Shown here piece after piece: positions 38,011 through 51,300 of a stretch of 64,000 nt of DNA (within the stretch, counting starts at the first letter, position 1; the number at the start of each line of letters is the position of its first letter). The translations under genes and the position numbers were made by a program. The stretch comes from Aelia acuminata (lineage: Eukaryota > Arthropoda > Insecta > Hemiptera > Pentatomidae): NCBI GenBank assembly GCA_911387785.2, contig OU426982.1, forward strand, positions 58,259,614-58,323,613, in the 5' to 3' direction. The notes under the pieces were generated by a model. It saw only the letters and a program-made list of their open reading frames with translations. It did not search any database and was not told the origin of the DNA.

Positions 38011-38360
38011 GAAAAAATCGAAGCTCCTAAATATATATTTTAAACGTAAATAGTATATAATGAAGTCTACTAAATTGATCACAGGAAATTACAAGTCATT
38101 ACGTCCCCAGCTTACATGATGATTTATCATCTAAGATATTTAGTGTTTAACTTAAAACGATGATTTCTTCTCAGCCTTTTTAAGTAATCAAAAAAAAAAA
38201 AAAAAAAAAGAAAAAATACTTGGAAGAAATAAAGAAACATTTTCTTAGAAGTTAGCTTTTAAAATGATCTCATAAAGAAATGTCAGAAGGTCAAAGGAGC
38301 TTCTTGAACACTTTGAAACGTAAGCCTCTTTTGCTTGACGATCACAAAAGAACTTCTCAA

Positions 38361-38368
38361 GTATAAAG
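38361..38368. repeat. Target-site duplication GTATAAAG, left
   Basis: Identical to 42,479-42,486 on the other side of the palindrome-array element. An 8-bp duplication is characteristic of hAT-superfamily insertion. Confidence 0.93.
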
Positions 38369-38509
38369 TAGGGATGCGACATCGATGTCGATGTTTCTGA
38401 AACATCGATGTTTTGCCCAAAACATCGATGGTTTTAACATCGATGTTACGTAGCCGATGTTTTCCGACCATCGATGTTTGTGGGGTTAACATCGATGTTT
38501 TTAGTAGTA

Positions 38510-38543
<34 letters not shown>

Positions 38544-41500
38544 CATTAACAAAGTTATTTTTAACATCGATGTTAAAACATATTTGTTTTTGCAGAAAAC
38601 ATCGATGTTAAAAAAAAAAAGCATCGAAGTTATGACAAAACCAAATATGTTTTTACATCGATGTTTTGGACAAAAAACATCAATTTGTATGCTCTTAACA
38701 CCGATGTTTTAACAATAAAAAGTAGTTTAAAAAAAATATGATTTAATATCGAAGTTTGGAACAAAAAACATCAATATATATGCTCTTAACATCAATGTTT
38801 TAGACATCAAATATTTTTTAACATCGATGTTTTGACAATAACTAAGTTCTTTTGACATCGATGTTATGTACAAAAACATCGATGTTTTAAGTATAGCAAT
38901 TTTTTTTTAACAGCGATGGTTTTGTCATAAACATCGATGAGGAAACATATTTGTTTTTGTAGAAAACAAAAGATCATAACGTCATAACATCGATTTTCTA
39001 ACAATAAAAAGCTGTTTTTAACTTCGATGTTTTAGCTATAACTAAGATGTTTTTGTAGAAAACATCGATGTTAATATCATTGATGTTTTAACAATAAAAA
39101 GTGGTTTTTAACATCAATGACAAAAACAAATATGTTTAAACGTCGAAGTTTGGAACAAAAAACATCAATATATATGCTTTTAACATCGATGTATTAGACA
39201 TCAAATATTTTTTAACATCGATGTTTTACCAATAACCAAGTTCTTTTTAACATCGATGTTATATACAAAAGCAAATATGCTCTTAACATCGAATTTTTAA
39301 CTATAACAAAGTTGTTTTTAACATCAATGGTTTTGTCCTAAACATATATTTGGTTTTCATAGAACAAAAAAACATCGATGTTAAAAAAAAGTTGTTTTTT
39401 GTTGTTAGTTGTTTTGAACAAAAAACATCAATATATATGCTCTTAACATCGATGTTCTAACAATATAAAGTTGTTTTAAACATCGATGTTTTGAAAAAAT
39501 TGTTTTTAACATCGATGTTTTGGACAAAAACATCAATATATATGCTCTTAACATAGATGTTTTGGAAAAAAAACATCAATATATATGCTGTTAACATCGA
39601 TGTTAAAATCATTAATGTTATAATAATAAATAGTTGTTTTTAAAATCGACGTTTTCGGAAAAAACAAATATGTTTTAACTTCGATGTTTTAGACAAAAAC
39701 AAATATGTTTTAACATCGATGTTTTAACAATATCCAAGTTGTTTTTAGCAGCGATGTTATATACAAAAACAAATATGCTCTTAACATCGAATTTTTAACT
39801 ATAACAAAGTTGTTTTTAACATCGATGTTTTAGTCCAAAACATCAAAGTTAATCCATATTTGTTTTTACAGAAAACATCGATGTTTTAAAAAAATAATTT
39901 ATTAACATCGACGTTTTTGACAAAAACCAATATGTTTTAATATCTATGTTTGATTTTGACAAAAACGAAAATATTTTAACATCGATGTTTTGGACAAAAC
40001 ATCAATATATATGCTCTTATGTTTAAAAATCGATGTTTTAAAAATAAAGCTGTTTTTAACATCGATGTTTAAAACAACTTTTCTTTAAACGTTGATGTTT
40101 TCTGCAAAAACATCTTAGTTATAGCTAAAACATTGAAGTTGAAAACAACATTTTATTGTTAGAAAATCAATGTTATGACGTTGTTATGAAGTTGTTTTGT
40201 TTTCTGCAAAAACAAGTATGTTTCCTCATCGATGTTTAGGACAAAACCATCGCTGTTAAAAACAACTCTGTTATACTTAAACATCGATATTAAGAGCATA
40301 TTTGTTTTTGTATATAACATCGAAGTTAAAAGAACTTGGTTATTGCTAAAACATCGATGTTAAACATTTGATGCTGTTTTTTTTATCATTGATGTTAAAA
40401 ACCAATTTTTATTGTTAAAACATCGACGTTTTCTGTAAAAACAAATATGTATTAACATTGATGTTTTGGACAAAAACATCGATGTTAAAATCAACTTTGT
40501 TATAGTTAAAAATTCGATGTTAAGAGCATATTTGTTTTTGTATATAACATAGATGCTAAAAACAATGTTTTCTGCAAAAACAAATATGTTTTAACATCGA
40601 TGTTTTGGACAAAAACATCGATGTTAAAATGTATTTGATGTTCAAAACATCGATGTTAGGAGCATATATATTCATGTTTTTTGTCCCAAACTTCGAAGTT
40701 TAAACATATTTGTTTTTGTCATTGATGTTAATTGATTGATTGACATTAATTGATTTTAATGTTAAAAAATCGATGTTTTTAACATCGATATTAAGAGCAT
40801 ATGAATTGATTTTTTTTGTCCAAAACCATTGATGTTAAAAACAACTTTGTTAAAAATTCGATGTTAAGAACATATTTGCTTTTGTATATAACATCGATGT
40901 TAAAAAGAACTTGGTTTTTTGTTTCAAACTTCGACGTTAAAACATATTTATTTGTTTTTGTCATTGATGTTAAAAATCACTTTTTATTATTTAATCATCG
41001 ATGTTTTTAACATCGATGTTAAGAGCATATGAATTGATGTTTTTTGTCCAAAACATCGATGTAAAAACTTATTTGTTTTTTTAAATCATCGATGTTTTCA
41101 GCAAAAACAATATGTTTTAACATCGATGTTTTGGACAAAAACTTCGATGTTAAAATGTACTTGATTTTGTTCAAAACGTCGATGTTAGGAGCATATATAT
41201 TGATGTTTTTTGTCCAAAACATCGATGTAAAAACTTATTTGTTTTTTAAAACATCGATGTTTTCAGCAAAAACAATATGTTTTAACATCGATGTTTTGGA
41301 CAAAAACTTCGATGTTAAAATGTATTTGATTTTGTTCAAAACATCGATGTTAGGAGCATATATATTGATATTTTTTGTCCAAAACATCGATGTTAAAATA
41401 TATTTATATTTGTCAAAAACATCGATGTTAGAAACAACGTTTTATTGTTAAAACATCGATGTTTAAACATAAGAGCATATATATTGATGTTTTGGACCAA

Positions 41501-42478
41501 AACATCGTTGTTAAAATATTTTCGTTTTTGTCAAAATCAAACAGATATTAAAACATATTTGTTTTTGTCAAAAATATCGATATTAAAAAAAAAACAATTA
41601 TAAACCTCGATGTTTTCTGTAAAAACAAATATGTTTTAACATCGATGTTTTGGACAAAAACATCGATATTAAAAGCAACTTGGATATTGTTAAAACATCG
41701 ATGTTAAAACATATTTGTTTTTGTCTAAAACATCGAAATTAAAACATATTTGTTTTTTCTGAAAACATCTATGTTAAAACATATTTGTTGTTGCCGATAA
41801 CATCGATGTTGAAAATAACTTTTTATTATTAAAACATTAATGATTTTAACATCGATGTTAAAACATTTTCGTTTTTGTCAAAAACATCGATGTTAAATTA
41901 AAACATTTTCCTTTTTGTCAAAAACATCGATGTAAAAAACAGGTTTGTTATAGTTAAAACATCGATGTTAAGAGCATATTTGTTTTTGTATATAACATCG
42001 ATGTTAAGAGCATATATATTGATGTTTTTGGTCCAAAACTACGATGTTAAAAACAACTTTTTTTAAAATATAGATGTTGTTTTAATGATTGATGTCTTCT
42101 GCAAAAACAAATATGTTTTACTATAAAAAGTTGTTTTTAACATCGATGTTTTAGCTATAATTAAGATGTTTAGGTCCTAACAATTGAATATTTAATAAAT
42201 GATTATGTAAAACCAACTATGTAGAAAACATCGATGTTTTTATATATTAATAATGAAAAATAAACATGCTTTATACTTAAACATCGATTTAAATACGTTT
42301 GGGCACTAATATGTTAATGTTTAAAGAACGTATAAATTAAAAAACATCGATGTCGAAAAACATCGATGTTCTTGAACATCGATGTTTAGTGGTCGATGTT
42401 TAATCGACATCGATGTTTTGATTGTAAAAACATCGATGTTCAAAACATCGATGTTTTGCCTTCGATGTCGCATCTCTA
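38369..42478. mobile_element. hAT-like non-autonomous element filled with AACATCGATGTT palindromes
   Basis: The 4,110-bp unit begins TAGGGATGCGACATCGATG and ends, read from the other side, TAGAGATGCGACATCGAAG. Its TAG start and the GTATAAAG duplication at 38,361-38,368 and 42,479-42,486 fit the hAT superfamily. The interior is almost wholly composed of the self-complementary 12-mer AACATCGATGTT and one- or two-base variants, separated by 10-40 bp AT-rich spacers. I counted about sixty exact ATCGATG cores by eye. Spacers recur as words such as ATATATGCTCTTAACATCG in the left half and mostly as reverse complements (CGATGTTAAGAGCATATAT) in the right half. No transposase is encoded; open frames (for example 41,092-41,451) are just translated repeats. 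Confidence 0.93.
41040..41400. repeat. 165-bp tandem duplication inside the palindrome array
   Basis: The block around GATGTTTTCAGCAAAAACAA (41,091) recurs 165 bp later (41,256) with very few differences, and shared sequence continues through both units. It is the freshest internal duplication in the array and suggests growth by unequal exchange or slippage. Confidence 0.85.
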
Positions 42479-42486
42479 GTATAAAG
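42479..42486. repeat. Target-site duplication GTATAAAG, right
   Basis: Partner of 38,361-38,368, directly after the terminal TCTCTA. Confidence 0.93.
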
Positions 42487-45400
42487 GGAAGAAAGGACGT
42501 TGAGTAGCATCTTAAAGTCTCGCCAAGGAAATCAACGTGTACTCGATATTAATAGTCTTATTATACAGTTATAGGCCCATCAAGGTTAACTCAACTTCAC
42601 GTAGTAGTAATATTATTCAGAAGTCGAATAACGTTACATAAACAAAACCACTTATGTTAATGTTAATGCACAAAAATTTTAATCAAATTTGCAGAAGTCA
42701 ATTAAAATCCCTACTAGGTCCAGACTAGGTCTGATACTCTACACTCTCTTGTTATAAAATAGTGAGTGAATCAGATTCCAGTTACCATCACCAATATCGA
42801 TAGTCTTCAGTCCCGCTCAAAAAAAAAAATAATAATAATAATAAAACAAATCGAGGAACATTCTATATTACACTGTTAAGGACCAATGCTCTTTTATTTC
42901 GTTTTGTTTTCTTTGAAAACAAAAACCTTCCTGACCATCGAAGGACCGAAAGACACTCTATTCAGTGGTTCGGGCAATTCATCTGATTCTTCACCCCATG
43001 GCTCTTAGCAAAGAACCTGCAAGAAAAGTTTACCCTATTTCCTTGTTGAAATCTAATTCACCATTAACTAACATTTTTGATTCTAAAAGTCTTATTTTCC
43101 CAACAAATGAGTGACCCTATTGAGATTGTCATTTGATTATATTTAGTTAGGAATTCTACTAGTTTAATGTGAATTGCACTAATAAAGATTAAGGCTTTTT
43201 AAAATATGATAAGAATTACATAAACACAACTGCCACGTCACTTCTAGTGATAAAAAAAAAAAAAAAAAAAACTGTTACTTTTCAGTTAAGATTGGTGCCA
43301 CACTAAACGACTCCTAATAGGCCCCGCTCAAAAGACACAGAAGTGGTACGAAACATAGTAAGAATAATTATTATACATGATACATCTGATGACGAAATCA
43401 CAGCTAATGGATGCATTGCGCTGTCAAAAAAGCATATGTTGAGTAAGACTGTGGTTGTTATTCATTAGAGCCAAGGTCTTGGCGGACTTATAAGTAATGA
43501 AATGGAGTTTTGGCAAAAAAGGAAGAAATTAAATTCCAGTAGGAGAAAAAAAGATATATAAAGAACGCTACCAGAGAACCTCAACTATCTAATCAACTAT
43601 CTTAGATTAGATAGATTCATATTTGATATATATCTTCAGGAATGTTACGCCTCTATTTAATGAAAGAAGGTTCATCCAAAAGTGGAACAACGACCCTTGT
43701 TCGATGCTTGGTTGGATTAGAGGATGTTTGATGTAACATTACATAACCGCATGATATGCACATATATTTCATAACAAGTTAATTATTTACGTTAATGCCT
43801 TATCCACAATTCCTTACAGCTTCAATGCGACTAATCATGATATTGCACTAGAGGTAATCAAGAAAGGATGCGACCTGCGTAACTAATGTTCCAGTGTTGA
43901 CAAATTTGCACATCACGGACTGAAATCCTCGTGCTTGGTTGACGTGTGTCAATACCGACACGCCTGGCACAGAAAACCCCTTCCACTGTTTACTCTGTTT
44001 TGGTGAAATGCCTACTTTCGAATCACTTACGAAGTGCTATCTGTTAAATTCATGAACAACATTGAAGGCTGACTGTCACAGAACTCGAGATTATTTTCGA
44101 ATAAAAATCGATATTTTTATCTTAATAGCCAACATAAAAATAAAATAAATAATAATTAATTTATATTATTTATAAGTATTTATATATATGTAATTTAATA
44201 ATTACAACACTTAAATGCAATTAAAACTTAATAAGAATATAATTGTTAGTTTCAAAATGGCATTGTAAATAGAACATGGATAATATTTTATAATCATTAT
44301 ATCTTTTTTTTTAAATCATCTATTATATATAAATAAGATAAAAAGTGTATGATCGATAATGATAATATCTTTAGCCACTCCGAATAAGGAAGAAAATCTG
44401 GTTTGATTCAGAGGTTTATTGTTGGGCCATTTGAAAAATTTTATTTGAAAAAACAATTATGATTAACAATTAGTCAGTTTTGTTGTAAATTATGATAATT
44501 CGACTAACACGCTACAAAAAAATCATAAGAACGTTAATACCAAGAATGCCCGTGAAATGATGAAGCGAAAATATTTTAAGTAATTAAGAATATATAAAGA
44601 AACCAAATCAAAGAATTTCTGATAAAAGTGGGCATTACGATGTATTATAAGAAATAATCAGTACTTCCTCGGAAGCAAAAAAAAATTAATATTTAGTCTA
44701 TCTGTTTATCTAATAATTACTTTCATTTTTTCTATAACGCGAATAAATAAATCATCATTTGAGTATCGTTTCAGTCGTCGTAAAATTTTGAACTTATATT
44801 CCTTAACATTTGTTTTCTACATTTTTTTTATTTATTTTAAACAAACCTACTTAATTAACCTAGATAATTAAAAAAAAATAAACTTCTTTACTATTAGGGT
44901 GCTATTCGACCCAGTAAAAAATTAATTTTAACTAAGTAACCAAGTAGGTTCAATGCTAATTAGTACTGACCCATGGTAAAACCAAATTTAATAATTTCGT
45001 TTTTATTTTTAAGCATCGCGGTAGGAAGGGAAGTACTACCAAAACTCAAAAGATTCACCACAATAGCAAGTGATGGCAAAAGAAATAACAGTTTTTAATT
45101 TAATCAACTGAAAGTTTTAATTATTCAGACTGTTCGATAGTCTATATTAATAATAATTTGTTATGAATAATATTACGCTAGTATCCTTTCTTTTTCCTCC
45201 GAAAACCCAAATAGGTGTAAAATAAGTTTTAATTCAAACTTTAAGCCTTGAAGTTGTATTAATACACCAGGCTCTCATGGTACAGGTGCAACTAACTTCT
45301 CTTCTTCTGGCGCAGTTGCAACAAATAATAAATGATTTCATAAAATACATTCCGAAGCCGAAAAAAGTTAGTGTGATGTGCCACGTTCAATGACAATTAT

Positions 45401-45500
45401 ACAGAAATTAGGTAAAACTTTAATCACGAATCCGCAGAAAAATTTCTTGTCAGAATCGTATTGCTTTTAGGATTTGTACAACAGATGGAATGCACAGAAA
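42487..45500. other. AT-rich intergenic DNA, no gene seen
   Basis: Includes an A run of about 18 at 43,253-43,270 and AAT repeats near 42,829-42,843. A small hairpin (GACGTGTGTC...GACACGCC) lies near 43,941-43,964. Nothing coding was found. Confidence 0.5.
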
Positions 45501-45509
45501 ATACTCACG

Positions 45510-45850
45510 TTTTTTAAATACGGCAGCTGTAGGATCACTGTCACAAAGAACGCACTAAGGCTAAGAGCACGGATGGTCTGACAGATCGGGGGAGGTGGGG
45601 TGCTGCAGAAGAAAGTGATAGTGTGGTAGGGGCTAAAAGTGAAATCAGTCTCCTTCTGGAGGGGATACTTCGGCTGAGGGAGTCCAGGCCGTCCGACTGC
45701 CCGACTGGCACAGACCTCGTCGATCGGGAAGTAGTTCCAGAGAAGAGGGTAACGATACTCGCATTAAGCATAGGTAGCGAGCTGGAAAGCGGTAACGTCT
45801 CTATATCGTCACGGCGAAGGATAACGATACTCCCGAGTTAGGTAAGATGA
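45510..45850 (-). other. Possible non-coding first exon or promoter-proximal island
   Basis: A GC-rich block in very AT-rich surroundings. On the minus strand it is followed by a consensus donor (AAAAAAC then GTGAGT, near 45,510). A 76-codon minus frame (45,541-45,771) is rich in Ser, Arg and Leu, with no recognised family, and ends before the donor. This is what a 5' UTR exon of a minus-strand gene might look like, but a GC-rich transposon fragment is equally possible. Confidence 0.3.
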
Positions 45851-46915
45851 TTTGAATGCCGCGGTCCACTTACTCCGGATTTGGGGTATGTTATGACATG
45901 ATATGGACTGCTGTCAACAGAATTTTAGTTTAATTCTACCTTCAACGTTTCCATAAAATGTCTCTCTAATCATCCAATTATCAATAATGGTGAGAAGTTG
46001 AGAAGAGAGGAAAATGTCGAATTATATAAAAACAGATACCTAAATACGACGTTCATTAAAAACCAATGTACGTATCCAAATCATTGTTGTTTAATATTTC
46101 ATTTTAACATACTTCCGTACCTCATGTCAAAATATGAATCGGTATGATTATCACAAAGAAAGAATACATTAAAACACACAAAGCATTCAATAGTATATAT
46201 CAGAAATGATAAATCTAAAATTGAAATATCCTAAACCACAACCACATCGATCCTTTGGCCTCAGGTTGTCAACAAGGCCAGCAGTTCGCACCTGTGTGAA
46301 CGGGCGAGGAGTGACGAGTTACTGTCATGAAAATAAGTAGAGGCAGTAAGTAACTGTCCTCTTGTCAGGTAAACAATGCTTATACAACAGTGGCAACATT
46401 GTGTTGCCAGGCCTTCACATTAAACATTGTAACATTTACTGGTTTCAACGCCAATGTTTCGCTCGAAATTAGTAAATTAAAATTAAAATATTGATGCAAT
46501 GAAGTGATCAATTTATGATTAATCAACTAATTAATAATAAGTAACCCTCTGCGTTGAGAAGTAACTACAGAATTCTGATCATACAGTTTAAATGTAATGA
46601 TAGGAAGGCTAAGTGGGATGGGCCATGAAGCTCGAAGCAACCCTCCATCGAAAATTTCTTCGCAACGATAAATGTTTTCTGAAAATTTGAAAATAAGTTC
46701 CAATCTATTATGAACCCCTTCAATCGATTCCTGTTAGCGATATATCGTCGATAAACTCGATAGTTCAGTCTTAAACTCGATTTTTATTTCTATAAAAAAA
46801 AAATTATATAAAAAAAAATTATATAAAAAAAATTCAAACCGATAACCCGGCAAGTATGGAGTCCTATCATATCAACTTCATTCCTGGTACACCACTGTAT
46901 GAAATACTGAAGACA
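45851..46915. other. Intergenic DNA with a GC-richer patch at 46,250-46,450
   Basis: The patch contains a small hairpin (GGCAACATTGTGTTGCC, 46,392-46,408) and no open frame of note. It could be upstream regulatory sequence if the 45,510-45,850 block is a first exon. This is speculative. Confidence 0.3.
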
Positions 46916-47813
46916 GTAGGGGAGAGCGGGGTTGGTTGGCGTAGGGGGTAAGTTGGCCATTCGCTTTAAAGTTTCCGTCACACCTGTTTTGAAGGCCCCA
47001 CCATTGTACCAAGCGACCCGCTCGACCTCGGGAGTCGTCCTGAGTTTTCAATCCGATGCTAACAGTGTAGAGAAGAGAGTGCTTTATTGATTGATTTTAC
47101 AACATGTGAGTAAATTTTTATATTTTCAGTACATTTGGTTTAAAGGCATGGAAAACATTTGACTCCGATTCTGTTCACATAGCCCCAAACTCCTTTGAAA
47201 GACCTAACCTTTCGCCTAAACAGTTTCTTATTTGATTGTTCTCCCTGTCTTGGCAGCCATCTTTCATGTGATCTCTCCTGTGGGGTTAGTTGGCTCTCTT
47301 CAACTGGGGTTTGTTGGCGCAGTAGCAATTCACAAAAGCGAGGTAAACATAAACAAAGGTGAAACTACCAATTGTCTTTAGTTCCAGGGAGGAGGATGAG
47401 AGCAATTTTTCTTATGCAGAAAGTGACGACAGTCTAAACTTCCATCTTCTTCTATTGTCATTCTATTTTCACTCAAAAGCTGTTAAAAACCGATTCAAAA
47501 TTATTATACCTTTATAGTGCAGCTTTTAATAACAATAATATGTGTCAGGCAGTACTTGAATGAGATGGCTAAACAACACCACCTTCTAAGCCAACCTGCC
47601 CCACATAGGGGGTTAATTGGCATACTCTGGATTGACGAATTCTTCAATTTTCTATGATCTTAGTATTAAATATTATGTGGTGAAAAAAATACTTGAAGTA
47701 CTCTAATATTTGGAGTTTACAGTGGTATCAGCCCTATTGGGATTATATTATCAGGAACGACTCAACAATAAAAAAAGTGAAAACTGTTGCCAACCAACCC
47801 CGCTCTCCCCTAC
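46916..47813. mobile_element. Transposon with perfect 25-bp terminal inverted repeats, probably Tc1/pogo-like
   Basis: The terminal repeats at 46,916-46,940 and 47,789-47,813 are exact reverse complements (GTAGGGGAGAGCGGGGTTGG then TTGGC). If the leading G is flank, each end is TA followed by GGGGAGAGC, which fits the TA target of Tc1/mariner/pogo elements. The 898-bp body has GGGTTAGTTGGC- and CCAACCTGCCCC-like words repeated inside the ends. The minus-strand frame at 47,140-47,328 (RSFKGVWGYVNRIGVKCFP) is unidentified and could be a transposase remnant. Confidence 0.85.
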
Positions 47814-48295
47814 CTTCTTTCCAGTGCAATAAACAAAAAAAAAATTGTTATCGAGGAAAATTTTTTTTGTCTTCCTTTTACATTGGTACTTACGTCATTT
47901 TCAAAAATAATATCTATTCCTCGTCCAAGGAAGGAGGGTGATAAGTAAAAGCTGTGTGATGCGTCACCGCAACACCAATTTTTTCTTTTTAATATATTGA
48001 ATAACCTCTTTAACGTTATGTGGAAACCCATTTAATGATTGATGTCTTTTAATGGATTGTAGTTTCTAACTCCAGCTAAGGTGTCATTTAAATGCTGTAA
48101 TCGTGATGACTGTGTACAGCCGATGGAAAGTAATACCAACCTGTACAAAGGTGTTCTTTGATTTGGCAGTATGGTAAGTTATTCAGCCCTGTGACTGTTA
48201 TATGGTTTTACAATTAAGTGTTGGAATTGTAACGAACGCCCTTCTTCCCGACACCTATTCTATTGTCTTTCCAATTATTGTAGATCTATGAGAGA

Positions 48296-48345
48296 ACACT
48301 GTTAAAGTGACGTTAAATAAATGAACAAACATAAATGCATAAAAC
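48296..48345 (+). repeat. SINE family A, 3' tail fragment
   Basis: GTTAAAGTGACGTTAAATAAATGAAC matches the 3' end of the SINE at 4,595 in key positions (AAAGTGACGTTAAA). Sequence upstream does not align, so only the tail remains. The match is short. Confidence 0.45.
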
Positions 48346-51300
48346 ATAAATACTGAAAATTTTATAAAAACTGTTATTTTACAGAAGATTATTGCATGTT
48401 AGTTACATAAGATACGTCGAAGGATGGAAAGAAGACGGATGATGAGCCCCTTTTTAATCTTGACGTCCAAAGAAGAAAATAGAGGAGGAATGGTCGACAT
48501 ATAATATTTTCACTTTCACTTACATCTGTCTGAAATAAATAGTAAGGGAAAGTATTGTGACCGTGAAAAAGTTCGATTTCCAACGGAAATACACTTTTGG
48601 GTCCAATGAGTCCAAATAAGTAAGCCCCACAAAAAAGTCTGTGTATATCTGAACAGACTAGCATATCATTCGATGATTGAGATATCATTTTAAAAATTTC
48701 ATTCGCCTCAAGGAGAAAATGTAGTATGTTCCCCTTGAAAGCGCCAGGAGAAGAGCTTCGAATAAAAGAATACTTAATTTACGCAAGACTCAAAAACTAT
48801 CGTTTTTTTTTTTTTGTTTTTTTTTTGTGGATCCTGTCAGCCCAAAAGTGTCAATCATGAAAATCAGACTATTAGTGTCGAAGTTACAGTTTTTTAAATC
48901 ATGTTATAGTTTACACTCAAAAAAAAAAATATTCCCTGTTTTATATTATGGCGTGTTTACCTACCCTACCTAGTCTCAAATTGAGGCTATGAGGTCATTG
49001 ATTAATATGGTATACGAATCATTCGTACGGCCCAACTTGTATATATATAATCCTAATACGAAGAAATTATTCAGTAAGAACAATATATATATATATTAAT
49101 ATACATATATTAACACCATAGAATACAATTAAAGGGGAAAGTATAAAATTCCGTTATATAATAAAGTCAGACATCGCAATGAAGAATCTAACGCGTGAAT
49201 ATGCATTTCCACCTATATATTAATGGGTAATTAAATACTTCATTAGCCAGTTTCGTCCTTCAAATAAACATTAAGTAGGTTTCATAATATTATTTTTGCA
49301 ATCTGATATCCAGTATTACTTCATGTGTAATTAAAATAAGTAAAGGAACTTGCAACACCTAAAATACTAATAAACTTTCCGCCCCACGTGGTCATAATAC
49401 GGTCTGTGAAATAACAGAAAGAATAACATATACTTATTGATGTTTTGAATTGTTTTTTGTTTAAAGCAAATGTTGCTTCAATAACGAGAAAAACACAGTG
49501 CGTATTTATGGATTGTTTATTATCATTGGTTATGAATAACTATTTTACGCTTTTTTTCTTTAACTTTTAAATTTTCATCCACTCGCAACCCATTACAAAA
49601 TCAAAAAACATATTTACATACAGGATCATTTCAATTTTTATGAATAGCAAATATTTAAAAATATAACTCCATATCACTAATCTGAACCATCACTTAAATA
49701 CATCATAAAGAATAATAAAAAAAAAATACTCAAAGAAAATTTTCGTGTTCAAAACTGTTGGTAGATATTCATTGAAGTTGTACCACCTACCGGAAAGCAT
49801 TTATATATTTTTCAGCGTAAAAGAGGGAATCAGTATCCAGCTGGAACGATTTCCACGGTAGGTTTACTTACAGTATTTGGCACAAAACTCGTTATATAAA
49901 TGGCAGTCCTTCGAACTGGGATAAAGTGTTTTCAAATTGCAAAAGTTGTATCAAATCGAATCCGTTTCGCTATATTTATTTATAATGCTACAAATAGTAC
50001 TTCACCTTGTTTTGAAAGAAATATCCTCTACTATATATTTCTATATTCTATAAGGATCAAATATATGGTTCGGGTCGTGAAACAAATCCGAAAAGAACTG
50101 GAACCTTCCTGAATAACCACAGTGTAAATATTGGGGATATATCGATATTGGCCGAAAACATAATTCTGGACTCCCGTGTATTGTCATTCACCATCTGTAT
50201 CATTAGTGTAAAAGTTTTATTATGATTGTTATTTATTTATCATCCTAATTTTTTTATGTAATTTATATATTTATATTTTCCTTTTGGTGCGAAATTTTAA
50301 TCTTAATTAAAGTTTTACTATTATTATTTTTAATACGATTTTGATTTTTTGTGAATGAAAATATCTTTATCTCTGTAAACAAAAATTTCTGAATTCTAGA
50401 GAACCCAAAAGATAACTATTACTGTTGATCTATATATATATTTTTTAAGGATACCTGAGAGAACATATAAACTAGAGCGAACATTGATTAGTTGTCGAAT
50501 GGGGGGATTTGATCCATTGAAATGAAGGATGCACACCACCCAGCAGGAAAGGCCCTACTTCCGATGGATTATGTTGATTTTAATGTCTTTTAAAAGTATC
50601 TCGACACAAAAGAAAATTTAAAGATTTTTTTTTTAATTCTTATATTACTTTACAGGTATATTAGAATTAGAATTAGAAAAATAGTAAAAAGAATCTTCCA
50701 CATTTCTATCGCTTACTTTAAAGAAGTGCAAAGTGACATTTTAGGCGCAAATGAGCAAAGCACACAATTGCTTTCGGAGTTTATTCTGGGATCTAAGTGA
50801 ATTTAAGTGAGCAAAGGATTTAAGTGAAATGTAAATGCCTTCTAGATAGTAGGTTATTCAACCTTCAATAGTCGTGTTTTTTATTTTTTTATATCCTGCA
50901 TAGAAATGTTATGCTTACATAATTGTTTTGCAGCCTTTTAACTCTTGTGAGTGGTTGGTAAAAATTGAAGGTAAACGTCTCTTAAAGAGATAACATTAAA
51001 TTGTATTTTTTCTAAAGTTAGTTTCCATGTACTTAAATCTTTTGTGAATTAAGCCATCGATATATTTGCAGTATAACCTAATTATATTTCATATCATGGA
51101 TATCTGCATGGATATCTAGCAACGCTAAGGAAGTGGAGTAAAGATTGGTCAAGGATTATATAGTTTTGATTGAGTAATTTATTAGATAGCACATAAAAAC
51201 AAAAACAAAAATAAATAAATAAAAATAAAAAAGCTTTTTATCCTTCAAATACAGAAAACAGTGAGGAAAAAAAATTGAAAAGAAAGGCAAGAGAACGAAG

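Noticed and set aside
41092..41451. 119-codon open frame with repeated NIDVLDKNFDVK
   Set aside because: It is the translation of the palindrome array and its 165-bp duplication. Similar frames on both strands have the same cause.
38369..42478. CRISPR array, or centromeric satellite, as explanation for the ATCGATG array
   Set aside because: Repeat spacing is irregular, spacers are themselves repeated, and the host is a eukaryote. Exact 8-bp target duplications and terminal repeats delimit one transposon.
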